A stretch of 64,000 bases of DNA from Sphingomonas sp. DG1-23 (GCF_030730875.1 NZ_JAVAMA010000007.1:124001-188000), one strand, 5' to 3'. Numbered from the stretch's first letter, positions 18,588 through 27,831 are shown. Notes: generated by a model from the sequence alone, not told the origin. Numbers and translations: made by a program.

Positions 18588-19331
18588 ATGGCGCGCGCGC
18601 AAACCCGAGCCAGGGCCGAGGAACTCGACGCCCTGATCGATATCTGGGAGCGCGGCGACGATCTGTCGCCGCCGCGGCGCGGGTTGCTGCTGCTCGGTGC
18701 GGCACTGCCCGACGCTGCTCCCGCCGAACTGGCCGAATTGTCGATCGGGCGGCGGGACACCGTGCTGCTCGATCTTGGTGACCGGCTGTTCGGCGCACAG
18801 ATCCTGTGCATCGCGGCGTGCCCGGCATGCGGCGAACGGATTGATGTCGAGTTTCCCAGCGACGGCATCCGCGCAGAAGCCGCGGAGCCGGGCATGCTCG
18901 TAGCCGCCGAGGCGGAAGGCACCCGCTTCCGCGCCCGCCTTCCCAACAGCGCCGACCTGATCGCGATCGAGGCGGAGCCGGATCTGGATCGCGCCGAGCG
19001 CCGGCTGCTCGCGCGTTGCCTCGTCGATGCGGCTCTTGCCGACCGTCTGTCCGATGCCGCACGCGCGGCGATTGGCGATGCGATGAGCGCGGCGGATTCG
19101 CAGGCCGAGATCGTGCTCGATCTGGCGTGTCCGGTCTGCGCGGCGCAGGCGCATGTGCCGTTCGACGTGGTATCCTATCTCTGGGGCCGGCTCGATCATT
19201 GGGCGAAGGCGATGCTCGCGGCGGTCGACGCGATCGCGGGCCGCTATGGCTGGAGCGAAGAGGTCGTGCTCGGCCTCTCGTCGCGTCGCCGCCAATCCTA
19301 TCTCGACCGTATCGCAGGCGTGGCGCGATGA
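18588..19331 (+). CDS. Baseplate-associated protein with two CxxC pairs (T4 baseplate-like)
   Basis: This 247-residue protein sits directly after the tube gene, where many eCIS and phage-like clusters have a protein of the T4 baseplate (gp26-like) family. It is mainly helical and carries two CPxC knuckles, CPACGE near residue 82 and CPVC near residue 183, which could form a zinc ribbon. A C-terminal helical segment ends the protein (HWAKAMLAAVDAIAGRYGW). I assign it to a baseplate or assembly-chaperone role from position and the zinc-ribbon pattern, not from catalytic residues. Its stop overlaps the next start (ATGA). Confidence 0.65.
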   Translation: MARAQTRARAEELDALIDIWERGDDLSPPRRGLLLLGAALPDAAPAELAELSIGRRDTVLLDLGDRLFGAQILCIAACPACGERIDVEFPSDGIRAEAAEPGMLVAAEAEGTRFRARLPNSADLIAIEAEPDLDRAERRLLARCLVDAALADRLSDAARAAIGDAMSAADSQAEIVLDLACPVCAAQAHVPFDVVSYLWGRLDHWAKAMLAAVDAIAGRYGWSEEVVLGLSSRRRQSYLDRIAGVAR

Positions 19332-20362
19332 GCCTGCTCGGCCATCTCGTCCGCGCGACGCTGGCACCCGAGCAGGCGGCCAGGCCGGCGCTGCCGCAGC
19401 AATTCGCCAATTGGGGCGAGGCGGGGAGCACCGACGACGAGGAATGGGGCGAGGAAGCCGGCACCCCCGAAGCATCTCGGCCGGCACCGCGCCGCGCGCC
19501 GGCCCAGGACGATTCTCCTGCCGCGCGCTCGCACTCTTCCCCGGCTGAGCCCCAACCCGAGCCGAACCGCGAAATGCCGCGCCGGGCCGCGCGGCGGGCG
19601 CCGGCCGAATCTCCCGAAATCGTGGCGTCGTCCCCACTGCCTGTCCAGCAGAGTCGTGGGACGGAGCCAATGATCGAGACGCAGGCCAAGCGGATGCCCG
19701 ATCCGATGGCCGAGAAGCTGCCGGCGAGGATGGCGCCTATCCGATCCGCGCTGCCGCAACCCGAGGCACCTGTTGGCGAAGCGCCCTCGCCGCGGCGGCG
19801 CGGGCGGCAAACCGGGCCGGTCGAGCTCCCGGCATTCGAACTCGCTCGCGCCGCGCCGCCCGCGCGTGCCGTCGAACCGGCTGCAGCGATGTCCGAGGCC
19901 GCCGAGCCGTCCCGAGCGATTGTTCCTGCCATCGTCAGCCCCCCGGTCGATATGCCGTCGCGGCCGGCACGGCACGATGGTCCTGCGCCGGTCGATGCCC
20001 GGGCCTCGCCATCGGCGCCCGATCCGCGCCGCGACCCGGTCCGGCTCGAGGAGCCGCGTATCGTCGCGCCGATCGCCCGCGAGACGGCGCCCACCCTGGC
20101 GCTGCAATCTGCCGCGCCGCTGGTGGTGCCGGCCGCCGCGCCGTCGCCCGCCGCGACACCGATGCTGGCGACGCCGCAAGTGACTCTGCCGGAGCCCGCT
20201 CCCGCACAGCCGCAGCTGCCCGATGTGCATATCAGCATCGGCCGGGTCGAGGTTCGCGCCGCTGCCGCGCCGCCGCGGCCCGCGCAGCGCGAAGCGCCCG
20301 CCAGGAGCGAGACGCTCAGCCTCGATGCCTATCTCAGCCGCCGCAATGGCTCGGCGCGATGA
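19328..20362 (+). CDS. Pro/Ala-rich eCIS protein with conserved ends
   Basis: The 344-residue protein is largely disordered: a short ordered start (MSLLGHLVRATLAPEQ), about 250 residues rich in Pro, Ala, Arg and Glu, and a conserved-looking end with HISIGRVEVRA and SLDAYLSRRNG. Proteins with this IxIGRxEVRA and LDxYLxRR ending are known beside DUF4255 genes in eCIS clusters, but their role is not established. The C-terminal helix could dock on the tube end or the DUF4255 protein. Its length is compatible with a linker or lumen protein, though it lacks the helical pattern of tape-measure proteins. Both ends overlap neighbouring genes by four bases. Confidence 0.6.
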   Translation: MSLLGHLVRATLAPEQAARPALPQQFANWGEAGSTDDEEWGEEAGTPEASRPAPRRAPAQDDSPAARSHSSPAEPQPEPNREMPRRAARRAPAESPEIVASSPLPVQQSRGTEPMIETQAKRMPDPMAEKLPARMAPIRSALPQPEAPVGEAPSPRRRGRQTGPVELPAFELARAAPPARAVEPAAAMSEAAEPSRAIVPAIVSPPVDMPSRPARHDGPAPVDARASPSAPDPRRDPVRLEEPRIVAPIARETAPTLALQSAAPLVVPAAAPSPAATPMLATPQVTLPEPAPAQPQLPDVHISIGRVEVRAAAAPPRPAQREAPARSETLSLDAYLSRRNGSAR

Positions 20363-21624
20363 GCAACCATCTCGCCATCGCCACCGTCACAGCCGCGCTG
20401 GGCCAGATCGCCCAGTCCGCGGCCGCCAGCGCAGTGCCCGGCGTCCAGCTCCGTTTCGGCCGGCCTCCGACGGATGCGCCGGCGCGGCAGGTCAATGTCT
20501 TCCTCTATCAGGTCATGCCGCATGCCGGGTTGCGCAACGCCGATCTGGCGATGCGCGGTGCCGATGGCAGTCTGGTCAATCGGCCGCGCGCCGCGCTCAG
20601 CCTCCATTACCTGGTCACCTTCTACGGCACCGACAGCGATCTCGAACCCGATCGCATGGCGGCCGCTGTGGCGCGCGATCTGCATGCGCGTCCGCTGCTC
20701 ACCGATCAGGTGATCGAGGACGCGATCGCGAGCAATGCCGCGATCCTCGGCGATTCCGACCTCGCCGATTCGTTCGAGCGCGTGACCTTCACGCCCAGCG
20801 CGGATTCGCTCGAAGAGATGTCGCGATTATGGTCGGTGATGACCCAGACCCCCTATGCGTTGTCGTTGCGCTACGAGGCGTCGGTGGTGCTGATCGACGC
20901 GGTCGAGAGTGCCGGACCGGCGCTGCCGGTGCTCAATCGTGGTCCCGAGGATCGTGGCCCCGAGGCGCTGGCGGGCACGGGGCCAGCGATCGAAGGGCTG
21001 TGGGTCGGGCTCGCTGCCACCGATGACGGCCCGGTGACTTTCCCGACGTTGCGCGCGGCGCATCTCGGGGCGAAGCTGCGTTTCTCGGGATCCGGGTTCA
21101 GCGGCGACGCGGTGCGGCTGGAGTTCCGCAACCTCAAGCGTGCGGTCGGTGCCGATCTGGTGCCGGTAGCGAGCGGGCAAAGCGAGTTGCGCGTGACTCT
21201 GCCCGATGGCGCGCCCGATCAGGCCTTGTGGGCGCCCGGCATCTACGGGGTCACTGCCGTGGTGACGCGCGGCGGCCGCGAGATCCGCTCGCCGGTCTGG
21301 CCGATGCCGCTCGGCGCGCGCGTGACCGCCATCGCGCCCGATCCGGTAGTTTCGGGCAGCGGCATCGTGACGCTCACCGTCACTTGCCGGCCACGCGTGC
21401 TGCCCGAGCAGGTCGCGATATTGCTGCTCTCGGGGCAGGAGATCCCGGCACAGGATCGCGTGGCGCCCGGCGCGACGCTCGATTTCCTCGTCGACAGCGA
21501 CGCGATCGCCAATGGCGATCTGGTGGTTCTGCGCATCGACGGCGCCGACAGTCAGCCCTTCGTGATCGACCCGGTCAGCGGCCGGCTCGCCTTCGACGAC
21601 AGCCAGCGGGTCACCGTCATATGA
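20359..21624 (+). CDS. eCIS tail terminator, DUF4255 (Pvc16/Afp16-like) domain
   Basis: The first 190 residues are a DUF4255 domain: HLAIATVTAALGQIAQSAA, NVFLYQVMPHAGLRN, LSLHYLVTFYG and ALSLRYEASVVLID. In Afp and PVC the corresponding protein caps the tube and sheath and sets the length of the particle. The C-terminal 230 residues look like two beta-sandwich (Ig-like) modules, with GAKLRFSGSGFSGDAVRLEF and GIVTLTVTCRPRVLPEQVA. Such fused beta domains are common in eCIS terminators of this type and may lie on the outside of the cap. The start overlaps the preceding gene, and the stop overlaps the ATPase start. Confidence 0.9.
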   Translation: MSNHLAIATVTAALGQIAQSAAASAVPGVQLRFGRPPTDAPARQVNVFLYQVMPHAGLRNADLAMRGADGSLVNRPRAALSLHYLVTFYGTDSDLEPDRMAAAVARDLHARPLLTDQVIEDAIASNAAILGDSDLADSFERVTFTPSADSLEEMSRLWSVMTQTPYALSLRYEASVVLIDAVESAGPALPVLNRGPEDRGPEALAGTGPAIEGLWVGLAATDDGPVTFPTLRAAHLGAKLRFSGSGFSGDAVRLEFRNLKRAVGADLVPVASGQSELRVTLPDGAPDQALWAPGIYGVTAVVTRGGREIRSPVWPMPLGARVTAIAPDPVVSGSGIVTLTVTCRPRVLPEQVAILLLSGQEIPAQDRVAPGATLDFLVDSDAIANGDLVVLRIDGADSQPFVIDPVSGRLAFDDSQRVTVI

Positions 21625-23741
21625 GCGACGAGACCGACGCCTGGCTGGAACGCAACAATGCCTATCTGGCGGCGGCGTTGGCGCATTTGCGCGAATTGCT
21701 GCGCGCGGCGATCGGGCCGGCGCCTGCGTCTCCGCAAAGCGCGAGCGGTACCGGACCGACCGAGCCGGCGGGAGTCGGTTCCCCCGGAATGGCCGACTGG
21801 CCCGGCCTCAATCTCTTCCGCCGGCGCACACCCGCCAATGCGGTGCCGCAGGTCCTGCTGCTTCCCGCCGCCGAGGGAGTGGATCCGCCGGCAGTGACCC
21901 TCGCCGCGGAGCGACTCGCCGAGGCGAGCGCGGGCGATCCTCCGCCCGCGCTGCTGATGCTCGCCAGCCGGCTCGATCTGTCGGATTTCGAGCGTGACAT
22001 CTTGTTGCTGTGCCTCGCCGCGGAGCTCGACCCCGGCATGCAGGAATCCTTCGCCGCCGCGCAGGGCGGACAGGGTCGTTCGAATCCGAGCTTCGCGCTG
22101 GCGATGTCGTTGTTCGACCATGCCGCGTGGGACGCGCTCTCGCCTGAGCGTCCGCTGCGCTATTGGCATCTGATCGAGACCGCCCGGTCGGGCGCGACGC
22201 CGCTCACCACCGCGGCGTTGCGCATCGACGAGCGGGTCGCCAATTTCGCCAAGGGGCTCAATCATCTCGACAGCCGCGTGGCGGCCTTGCTTGAGCCGGC
22301 GCCCGCCAGCAGTGCCCCCCTCGCGCCGTCGCACCAGCAGCGAGTGGCGGAGATCGAGCGCGTGGCGCGGAGGCCGGTGCCTGCGCGTATCGCGCTGGTC
22401 GGTCCCGATCGCGACAGCAAGCAGCGTCTCGCCGCGGCAGCCGCGGCGGCGCTCGGCCTCCCTTGCTACCGGCTGACTGCGGACGCGATCCCCATCGGCG
22501 CCGAACTCGACAATTTCCTGCGGCTATGGATGCGCGAATCGCTGCTGCTGCCCTTCGCGCTGCACCTCGACGCGCACGATTTGCCGAGCGCCGCCGAGCA
22601 GTCGCTGCGGCGGCTGGTGCGGCGTGCGGGCGGACTGGTGTTCGTGGACCTGCGCGACGGCCTGTCGGGGCTCGATATCGACGCCCGGGTCGATATCGCC
22701 AAGCCCGGCGCGGCCGAGCAGCGCGCCGAATGGCTGGCCCAGCTCGACGAGGTGCCCGACAATTCCGAAATCGCGGCGCGGCTTTCGAGCCATTTCGATC
22801 TCAACTTCGCCGATATCCGCGCGATCGTGAGCGAGGCGCAGTTGGGCGAGGAGAGCGAGCCGCTCGGCGAGCGGCTCTGGCGGGGTAGCGTTACGCGCGC
22901 TCGTCCGTCACTGGCGCAACTCGCGCATCGCATCGAAGTGAAGCCCAGCTGCCGCGATATCGTGCTGCCCGATTCCGAGATGGCATTGCTCGATCAGATC
23001 GCGGCGCAGGTACGCGGGCGTTCGACCGTCTATGACGATTGGGGTTTCCGTGACCGGATGAACCGTGGCCTCGGCGTCAGCGCATTGTTCGCGGGCGACA
23101 GCGGCACGGGCAAGACGATGGCGGCGGAAACCCTCGCCGACCGGCTCGATCTCGATCTCTACCGCATCGATCTCTCGGCGGTGGTCAGCAAATATATCGG
23201 CGAGACCGAGAAGAATCTTCGCGACGTCTTCGACGCGGCGGAAGCGGGCGGGGCGATCCTGTTCTTCGATGAGGCCGACGCATTGTTCGGCAAGCGCAGC
23301 GACGTGAAGGACAGCCACGATCGCTACGCCAATATCGAGATCGATTATCTGCTTCAGCGGATGGAAGCATTTGCCGGGCTGGCGATCCTCGCGACGAACA
23401 TGAAGAGCGCACTCGATCCGGCATTCGTCCGGCGACTGCGCTTCATCGTCAATTTCCCCTATCCCGGCCCGGCCGAGCGGCGTCGCATCTGGGAGCGCGC
23501 TTTTCCCCCGGGTGTCCCGATGCGCGCAGTCGATTTCGATCGGCTGGCCCAGCTCGACCTGACCGGGGGAAATATCCACGGCATCGCGATCAATGCCGCC
23601 TTCATGGCCGCAGCGGCGGATACCCCGGTGACGATGGATGTGCTGCTCGACGCCTGCCGGATCGAGCTTCGCAAGCTCGATCGCCCGGTCAACGAGGCTG
23701 ATTTTCGCCGTATCCGCGCAGTGGCGGGGGAAGTGCGATGA
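21621..23741 (+). CDS. eCIS AAA+ ATPase (Pvc15/Afp15-like)
   Basis: The 706-residue protein has a family-specific N-terminal half and a classical AAA+ module at the C-terminus. Walker A is GDSGTGKT at residues 492-499, and Walker B is LFFDEADALFG with Asp550/Glu551. The sensor-1 region is LAILATNMK, and an arginine-finger region FVRRLRFIVNFPYPG follows. AAA+ proteins of this class are a hallmark of eCIS clusters and are thought to help particle assembly or cargo loading; they are not ClpV, which disassembles T6SS sheaths. The start ATG overlaps the DUF4255 stop, and the stop overlaps the next small gene. Confidence 0.94.
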   Translation: MSDETDAWLERNNAYLAAALAHLRELLRAAIGPAPASPQSASGTGPTEPAGVGSPGMADWPGLNLFRRRTPANAVPQVLLLPAAEGVDPPAVTLAAERLAEASAGDPPPALLMLASRLDLSDFERDILLLCLAAELDPGMQESFAAAQGGQGRSNPSFALAMSLFDHAAWDALSPERPLRYWHLIETARSGATPLTTAALRIDERVANFAKGLNHLDSRVAALLEPAPASSAPLAPSHQQRVAEIERVARRPVPARIALVGPDRDSKQRLAAAAAAALGLPCYRLTADAIPIGAELDNFLRLWMRESLLLPFALHLDAHDLPSAAEQSLRRLVRRAGGLVFVDLRDGLSGLDIDARVDIAKPGAAEQRAEWLAQLDEVPDNSEIAARLSSHFDLNFADIRAIVSEAQLGEESEPLGERLWRGSVTRARPSLAQLAHRIEVKPSCRDIVLPDSEMALLDQIAAQVRGRSTVYDDWGFRDRMNRGLGVSALFAGDSGTGKTMAAETLADRLDLDLYRIDLSAVVSKYIGETEKNLRDVFDAAEAGGAILFFDEADALFGKRSDVKDSHDRYANIEIDYLLQRMEAFAGLAILATNMKSALDPAFVRRLRFIVNFPYPGPAERRRIWERAFPPGVPMRAVDFDRLAQLDLTGGNIHGIAINAAFMAAAADTPVTMDVLLDACRIELRKLDRPVNEADFRRIRAVAGEVR

Positions 23742-23983
23742 GCGTGCGGCTGCACATCGAGCGGCTGGTGGTCGATGCGGGACTGGGCGCCGCGGGAACC
23801 GATGGCCAGATATTGCGCGAGTCGATCCAGGCCGAACTGACGCGGCTGCTGACCGAGCAGGGGCCGACCTGGACGAGCGCCGACGCCTGGCGGGTGGAGG
23901 CGCCCGGCGTCGCCGCGCAGCGCAGCGCAGAAGCCTTGGGCGCCGAAGTCGCGCGTGCGCTTCACGGGAGTGTGCAGCCATGA
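23738..23983 (+). CDS. Small conserved eCIS protein downstream of the ATPase
   Basis: The 81-residue protein begins HIERLVVDAGLG and contains a helical segment ILRESIQAELTRLLTEQ. Small proteins with this LHIERLVL...AELxRLL pattern are commonly encoded between the AAA+ ATPase and DUF4157 genes of eCIS clusters, but no function is established. The four-base overlaps at both ends make it a genuine gene despite its size. It could be an adaptor for the ATPase or for cargo. Confidence 0.75.
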   Translation: MSVRLHIERLVVDAGLGAAGTDGQILRESIQAELTRLLTEQGPTWTSADAWRVEAPGVAAQRSAEALGAEVARALHGSVQP

Positions 23984-25206
23984 GGAGTCGCTTCGCCGAT
24001 CACCGGGCCGAGGCGCCGGTGCCGCCGATGGTGCATGAGCCGGCGCTGGATGCGCCCGGCCGCGCGCTCGACGGTACGATGCGCAGCTTCATGGAAGGGC
24101 GGTTCGCGCGCGACTTCAGCCAGGTGCGCGTGCACACCGGCAGCGCCGCGGGCGCGTCGGCGCGTGCGAAGGACGCGGTTGCCTACACCCATGGCAGCGA
24201 CATCGTCTTCGCGCCGGGAAGCTATGCCCCGCACACCGCCCGGGGCCGCGATCTGATCGCGCACGAGCTCGCCCATGTCGCGCAGCAGACCCGCCGCGGC
24301 GGCGGTTCGGGGGGGGCGGCGCACGAAGCCGAGGCGGACCTTGCGGCGAGCGCGGTGCTGGCAGGGCGGGCGGCCCCTTCGCTCGGCGCAGTCGCGCCGG
24401 GCGTGCAGCGCCGCATCCAGTTTCGCGACGTCGGCAAGGGCGAGCAATCGGGTTTCGGTCGGCTGAACGAGATCATCGACAAGCTCAACAACATCTCCAC
24501 TGCGCTGATCTTCTCGGTCGATGCCGCGGGCATCCTCTCTTATGTCGAGAACCCCTACGGGACCGAAACCGAGTTCGACCGCAAGATGAAGGGGTTCGTC
24601 GACAGCGCCACCCTGATCCCACTGCGGCTGACCAATCGCCACGGACTGCTGCGCTCGCAACCGGCCGGGCCGTTCAACTCCCGGGTCGACGCCGACGCCT
24701 ATGAGTCCGGTTATGTCGATGTCGACGACATGCTGGGCAGCGACGATCTCGGCTTCCAGATCGTGCTCGTCCACTTCCTCACCGAGCGCGCGACGACCAA
24801 GGATTATGCCAAGCGGATCGGCAGCACGCTCGACGACACGTCGCAGGAATTCAGGAATGCGCATGCCCGCGGCGTGCAGGGCGAAGTGGACGTGTTGCGC
24901 GATTTCTTCGGGGATCCCGGAATCCGTCTGCTCCAGGACGGCGGGGTGGGCACCGTCTTCCGCAGTTATCGCTCGACACGCGGCGACACGATTCGCGCCC
25001 GCACCCCTCCGTCGCCAAAGGGAGTGTTCGGCCTCGACATCAATCTGGTCGACGTGCGGCTGCGCGACGGCACGACCATGAGTGCCAACGACTATAAGGC
25101 GCTGCTCGAGCGCGAACGCGCCGAGGCGGCGGCGGCGAACGAGGCGGCCGGGAGGCGCCGGCTGCTCGAGCTCAAGGGGTCGCCCCAGGTGGGGCCCGCG
25201 CCATGA
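23980..25206 (+). CDS. DUF4157 protein with HExxH and unknown C-terminus (candidate cargo 1)
   Basis: The 408-residue protein has a DUF4157 domain at about residues 25-120: MEGRFARDFSQVRVHTG, AYTHGSDIVFAPGSY and the metalloprotease-like HELAHVAQQ with His95, Glu96 and His99. DUF4157 is strongly associated with eCIS and marks proteins thought to be loaded or processed during injection. The remaining 280 residues are unlike the second DUF4157 protein. They contain a predicted helical segment near residue 155 and a basic, charged C-terminus (ALLERERAEAAAANEAAGRRR). I do not recognise a toxin fold. Start and stop overlap the neighbours by four bases, so it is made together with the particle. Confidence 0.82.
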   Translation: MRSRFADHRAEAPVPPMVHEPALDAPGRALDGTMRSFMEGRFARDFSQVRVHTGSAAGASARAKDAVAYTHGSDIVFAPGSYAPHTARGRDLIAHELAHVAQQTRRGGGSGGAAHEAEADLAASAVLAGRAAPSLGAVAPGVQRRIQFRDVGKGEQSGFGRLNEIIDKLNNISTALIFSVDAAGILSYVENPYGTETEFDRKMKGFVDSATLIPLRLTNRHGLLRSQPAGPFNSRVDADAYESGYVDVDDMLGSDDLGFQIVLVHFLTERATTKDYAKRIGSTLDDTSQEFRNAHARGVQGEVDVLRDFFGDPGIRLLQDGGVGTVFRSYRSTRGDTIRARTPPSPKGVFGLDINLVDVRLRDGTTMSANDYKALLERERAEAAAANEAAGRRRLLELKGSPQVGPAP

Positions 25207-26855
25207 GCCTGTTTGCGGTGGAACGGCGCGCGACGCCGATGCCCTTCATGGTGCAGCGCCGCTGCCCGGCCTGCGGCGGCAGCGGGAGCGTGACCGGCAC
25301 GTGCAGCAAATGTGCTGGTGCCGCTTCGCATGACGAGGATGCGGCGGAGCAGCAATGGGCCCCGTCGGATGTGCTGCGCGTTGTCCGATCGGCGGGGCAG
25401 CCGCTCGCTCCCGCGACGCGTATTGCGATGGAAGGCGCCTTTCATCGCGATTTCAGCGGCGTGCGTGTTCATAATGGCGGCGACGCGGCGGCCTCGGCCC
25501 GGGCGGTGGCGGCACAGGCCTATACCGTCGGCCAGAATATCGTCTTCGGCGAGGGCCGCTACGATCCGGGCTCGGAAGCCGGGCGCCGGCTGATCGCGCA
25601 CGAACTCGGCCATACGCTGCAGCAGCCGCAAGGCGGCGCGATCCCGGGCCAATTGCCGATCGGTCCCGCGCATTCCGCGTCCGAGCAAGAGGCCGATGCA
25701 ATGGCGGATGCGGCGATGGCCGGGACCGCGGCGCCGCTCGCCGCTCCGGCCGGCGCGCCGCGGCTTCAGCTGCAGCGCTTTGGCGGTTTCGGCGACGTCC
25801 GCATCGCGGAGGGATTGCAGAACGACAAGGACGCCGAAGAAGCGAAACGCAAGGAGAAGTTCGCGCCAGGCAATCTCGCGGGGCGCATCCTCACCGACAG
25901 CGATATCGCCGCAGCAGGTAAGGCATCGGGCGCCGCCTCGCCCGGCAGGGTAACCCCCACCTTGTGGAACGCGACCTTCGTTCTCCACGACACCGCGTCG
26001 CCCGTCGGCGCGAAGAAGATCGCCGAACATGCCTCGCGCGGCCGTCGTTCGAGCGGGGAGGGTGCGGCGGCTTGGGTGCCGCAGACCGGTGCGGCGACGG
26101 TCGCGCACAGCCCGTTATTCGGCACGCGGCGCCCTGCCGCCACGCAGCACGAGCGCGGCGAAGACGTGATGAAGAAGGCGACGCGCGAGTCCGAATATCG
26201 CGGCGTCTGGAAAGCCACTGCGAAGGACGTCCGCGAATCGACGCTCGATGACGTGCTCAGTGCGCAGGGCTCGCCGGCGGCGGAGGCGAAGAGCGAGCGC
26301 GCGCAGGCGATTTCCGATCTCGATGCAGGCAGCGGGCTCGTCCATTCGGCGGCCGCCTGGGCAGTGGAAGACATCTGCCAGAAGGTCACCGACGCGACTG
26401 CGCCCAACCTTGCGATGTCGGCACCGGACGTCCCCAAGCTCGTGGGCGGCTGCCAGCGCTTGTTGCCGCTGTTCAACATGCGCGCGCTGCGCATCGGCAC
26501 CTCGGTCAATGTCGAGATCGTTCAGGAGCGCGGCTCCGATTGCCGGACCACCGGCACGCTGACTCCGCTCACGCCCTATTCGGCCAGCCAGATGGACAAT
26601 GTGAAGAATCTCTATCTCAACGCGGCGCTGCAGGCGCGCGCCTTTCCCAGCATCACCACCCATTTCCAGATCGACAAGGCGGCGGGCGATCATTGCGACC
26701 CGCGCTGCTTCAATGTCACCGAGCTCTACAAGAACATCCAGACGGCGCTCGGACATCCCGCAGGATGCACCTACGGCATCACCCCGGTCTACGGCACCGG
26801 CGGCAGCGACAATGTCTGGTGGAACGATACCGTCTGCGGAGGCGCGCATCCATGA
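25203..26855 (+). CDS. Second DUF4157 protein with Cys-rich N-terminus (candidate cargo 2)
   Basis: The 550-residue protein starts with a zinc-knuckle-like region (RRCPACGGSG, then TCSKCAG) followed by a DUF4157 domain with MEGAFHRDFSGVRVHNG and HELGHTLQQ (His133, Glu134, His137). The 350-residue C-terminal part contains FVLHDTASPVG near residue 260 and a Cys-containing end with GDHCDPRCFNVTELY. The HDTA segment and the H-C-D-P block recall metal-binding patterns of peptidoglycan amidases, but I cannot confirm such a fold. Different C-termini behind a shared DUF4157 head are what would be expected of two effectors carried by one particle. Overlaps tie it into the eCIS operon. Confidence 0.8.
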   Translation: MSLFAVERRATPMPFMVQRRCPACGGSGSVTGTCSKCAGAASHDEDAAEQQWAPSDVLRVVRSAGQPLAPATRIAMEGAFHRDFSGVRVHNGGDAAASARAVAAQAYTVGQNIVFGEGRYDPGSEAGRRLIAHELGHTLQQPQGGAIPGQLPIGPAHSASEQEADAMADAAMAGTAAPLAAPAGAPRLQLQRFGGFGDVRIAEGLQNDKDAEEAKRKEKFAPGNLAGRILTDSDIAAAGKASGAASPGRVTPTLWNATFVLHDTASPVGAKKIAEHASRGRRSSGEGAAAWVPQTGAATVAHSPLFGTRRPAATQHERGEDVMKKATRESEYRGVWKATAKDVRESTLDDVLSAQGSPAAEAKSERAQAISDLDAGSGLVHSAAAWAVEDICQKVTDATAPNLAMSAPDVPKLVGGCQRLLPLFNMRALRIGTSVNVEIVQERGSDCRTTGTLTPLTPYSASQMDNVKNLYLNAALQARAFPSITTHFQIDKAAGDHCDPRCFNVTELYKNIQTALGHPAGCTYGITPVYGTGGSDNVWWNDTVCGGAHP

Positions 26856-27505
26856 CCGGGCTCACTTCCTCGCCACGGCTCATCAAGGGCGCGTTGATCG
26901 GCGTCGATCTGTTCAACCCGCTCGCGAGCATCGTCGTGTTCCAGTACAATCCGGACACGATGACCCGCCGGCTCGAGCCGCGCGGCGGCGGCGGAACCGG
27001 CGGCGGCGACAAAGGCGAGGCGTTCCGGCTGGCCGGCCCGCCCAAGGAGACGATCACCGTCTCGGTCGAGATCGATGCGTCCGACCAGCTCGAGCAGAAT
27101 AATCCGCTCGCGATCGCCACCGGCATCACGCCGACGCTCGCCGCGCTGGAGATGCTGGTCTATCCCAAGACCGCTTTGGTCATTGCCAATTCGGTGCTCG
27201 GCGCCGCGGGGATCATCGAGATCCTGCCGACCGACGCGCCGATGACCTTGTTCGTCTGGGGTCCCACGCGCGTGCTGCCGGTGAAGGTGGGGGGAATCAC
27301 CATCACCGAGGAAGCCTATGACACGCTGCTCAACCCGATCCGCGCCAAGGTCGAGCTGACGCTCAATGTGCTCAGCTACAACGATCTGTCGCTCGGCACC
27401 GCGGGCAACGCGCTCTTCATGGTCCACCAGGTCACCAAGGAAGTGCTGGCGATGACCAACATCTTCGCGAGCATCCAGAACGTCGGAGCGGGGCTGAAGC
27501 TATGA
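26852..27505 (+). CDS. CIS_tube-type protein (Afp7/Pvc7 N-terminal part)
   Basis: The 217-residue protein has the pattern ASIVVFQYNPDTMTRRLEPRG near residue 25, typical of the contractile injection system tube/adaptor family that connects the hub and the first tube ring. It continues with ETITVSVEIDASDQLE and PVKVGGITITEEAYD. In Afp and PVC this domain is followed by a LysM domain in the same chain. Here the LysM is a separate gene directly downstream, so the protein is split. The Gly-rich stretch after residue 40 is a flexible loop. It overlaps both neighbours. Confidence 0.85.
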   Translation: MTGLTSSPRLIKGALIGVDLFNPLASIVVFQYNPDTMTRRLEPRGGGGTGGGDKGEAFRLAGPPKETITVSVEIDASDQLEQNNPLAIATGITPTLAALEMLVYPKTALVIANSVLGAAGIIEILPTDAPMTLFVWGPTRVLPVKVGGITITEEAYDTLLNPIRAKVELTLNVLSYNDLSLGTAGNALFMVHQVTKEVLAMTNIFASIQNVGAGLKL

Positions 27506-27831
27506 GCGTCACCATCACCAGCTTTCCGGCCAACAGCCGCTATCAGGGTGCCGAGGTGCTCAGATACGTCGCCGAGGACGGATCGGAGGTGGCCTGGCTG
27601 GTGCCGCGCGTCGTGCCCGATCCGTCGCGTTTCACTGCGATCGGCACGCATCTCGTCAATGAAGGCGACCGGCTCGACAATATCGCCGCGCAGCGGCTGG
27701 GCGATGCCGAGCTGGCGTGGCGCATCGCCGACGCGAACCGCGCGATGCGGCCGGGTGCGCTCACCGAAAAGGTCGGCACGCGGCTGGTGATCACGCTTCC
27801 CGAAGCGCTGGGAGGGCCGTCGGTTGCTTGA
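27502..27831 (+). CDS. LysM-domain baseplate protein (gp53-like)
   Basis: The 109-residue protein begins with a short beta-rich part (SRYQGAEVLRYVAEDGSEV) and ends with a LysM-type module: HLVNEGDRLDNIAAQRLGDAE, then AWRIADANRAMRPGALTE. In phage and eCIS baseplates LysM proteins clamp the hub and connect to the tube rather than binding peptidoglycan in the mature particle. It overlaps the CIS_tube gene by four bases and the gpD gene by eight. Confidence 0.87.
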   Translation: MSVTITSFPANSRYQGAEVLRYVAEDGSEVAWLVPRVVPDPSRFTAIGTHLVNEGDRLDNIAAQRLGDAELAWRIADANRAMRPGALTEKVGTRLVITLPEALGGPSVA

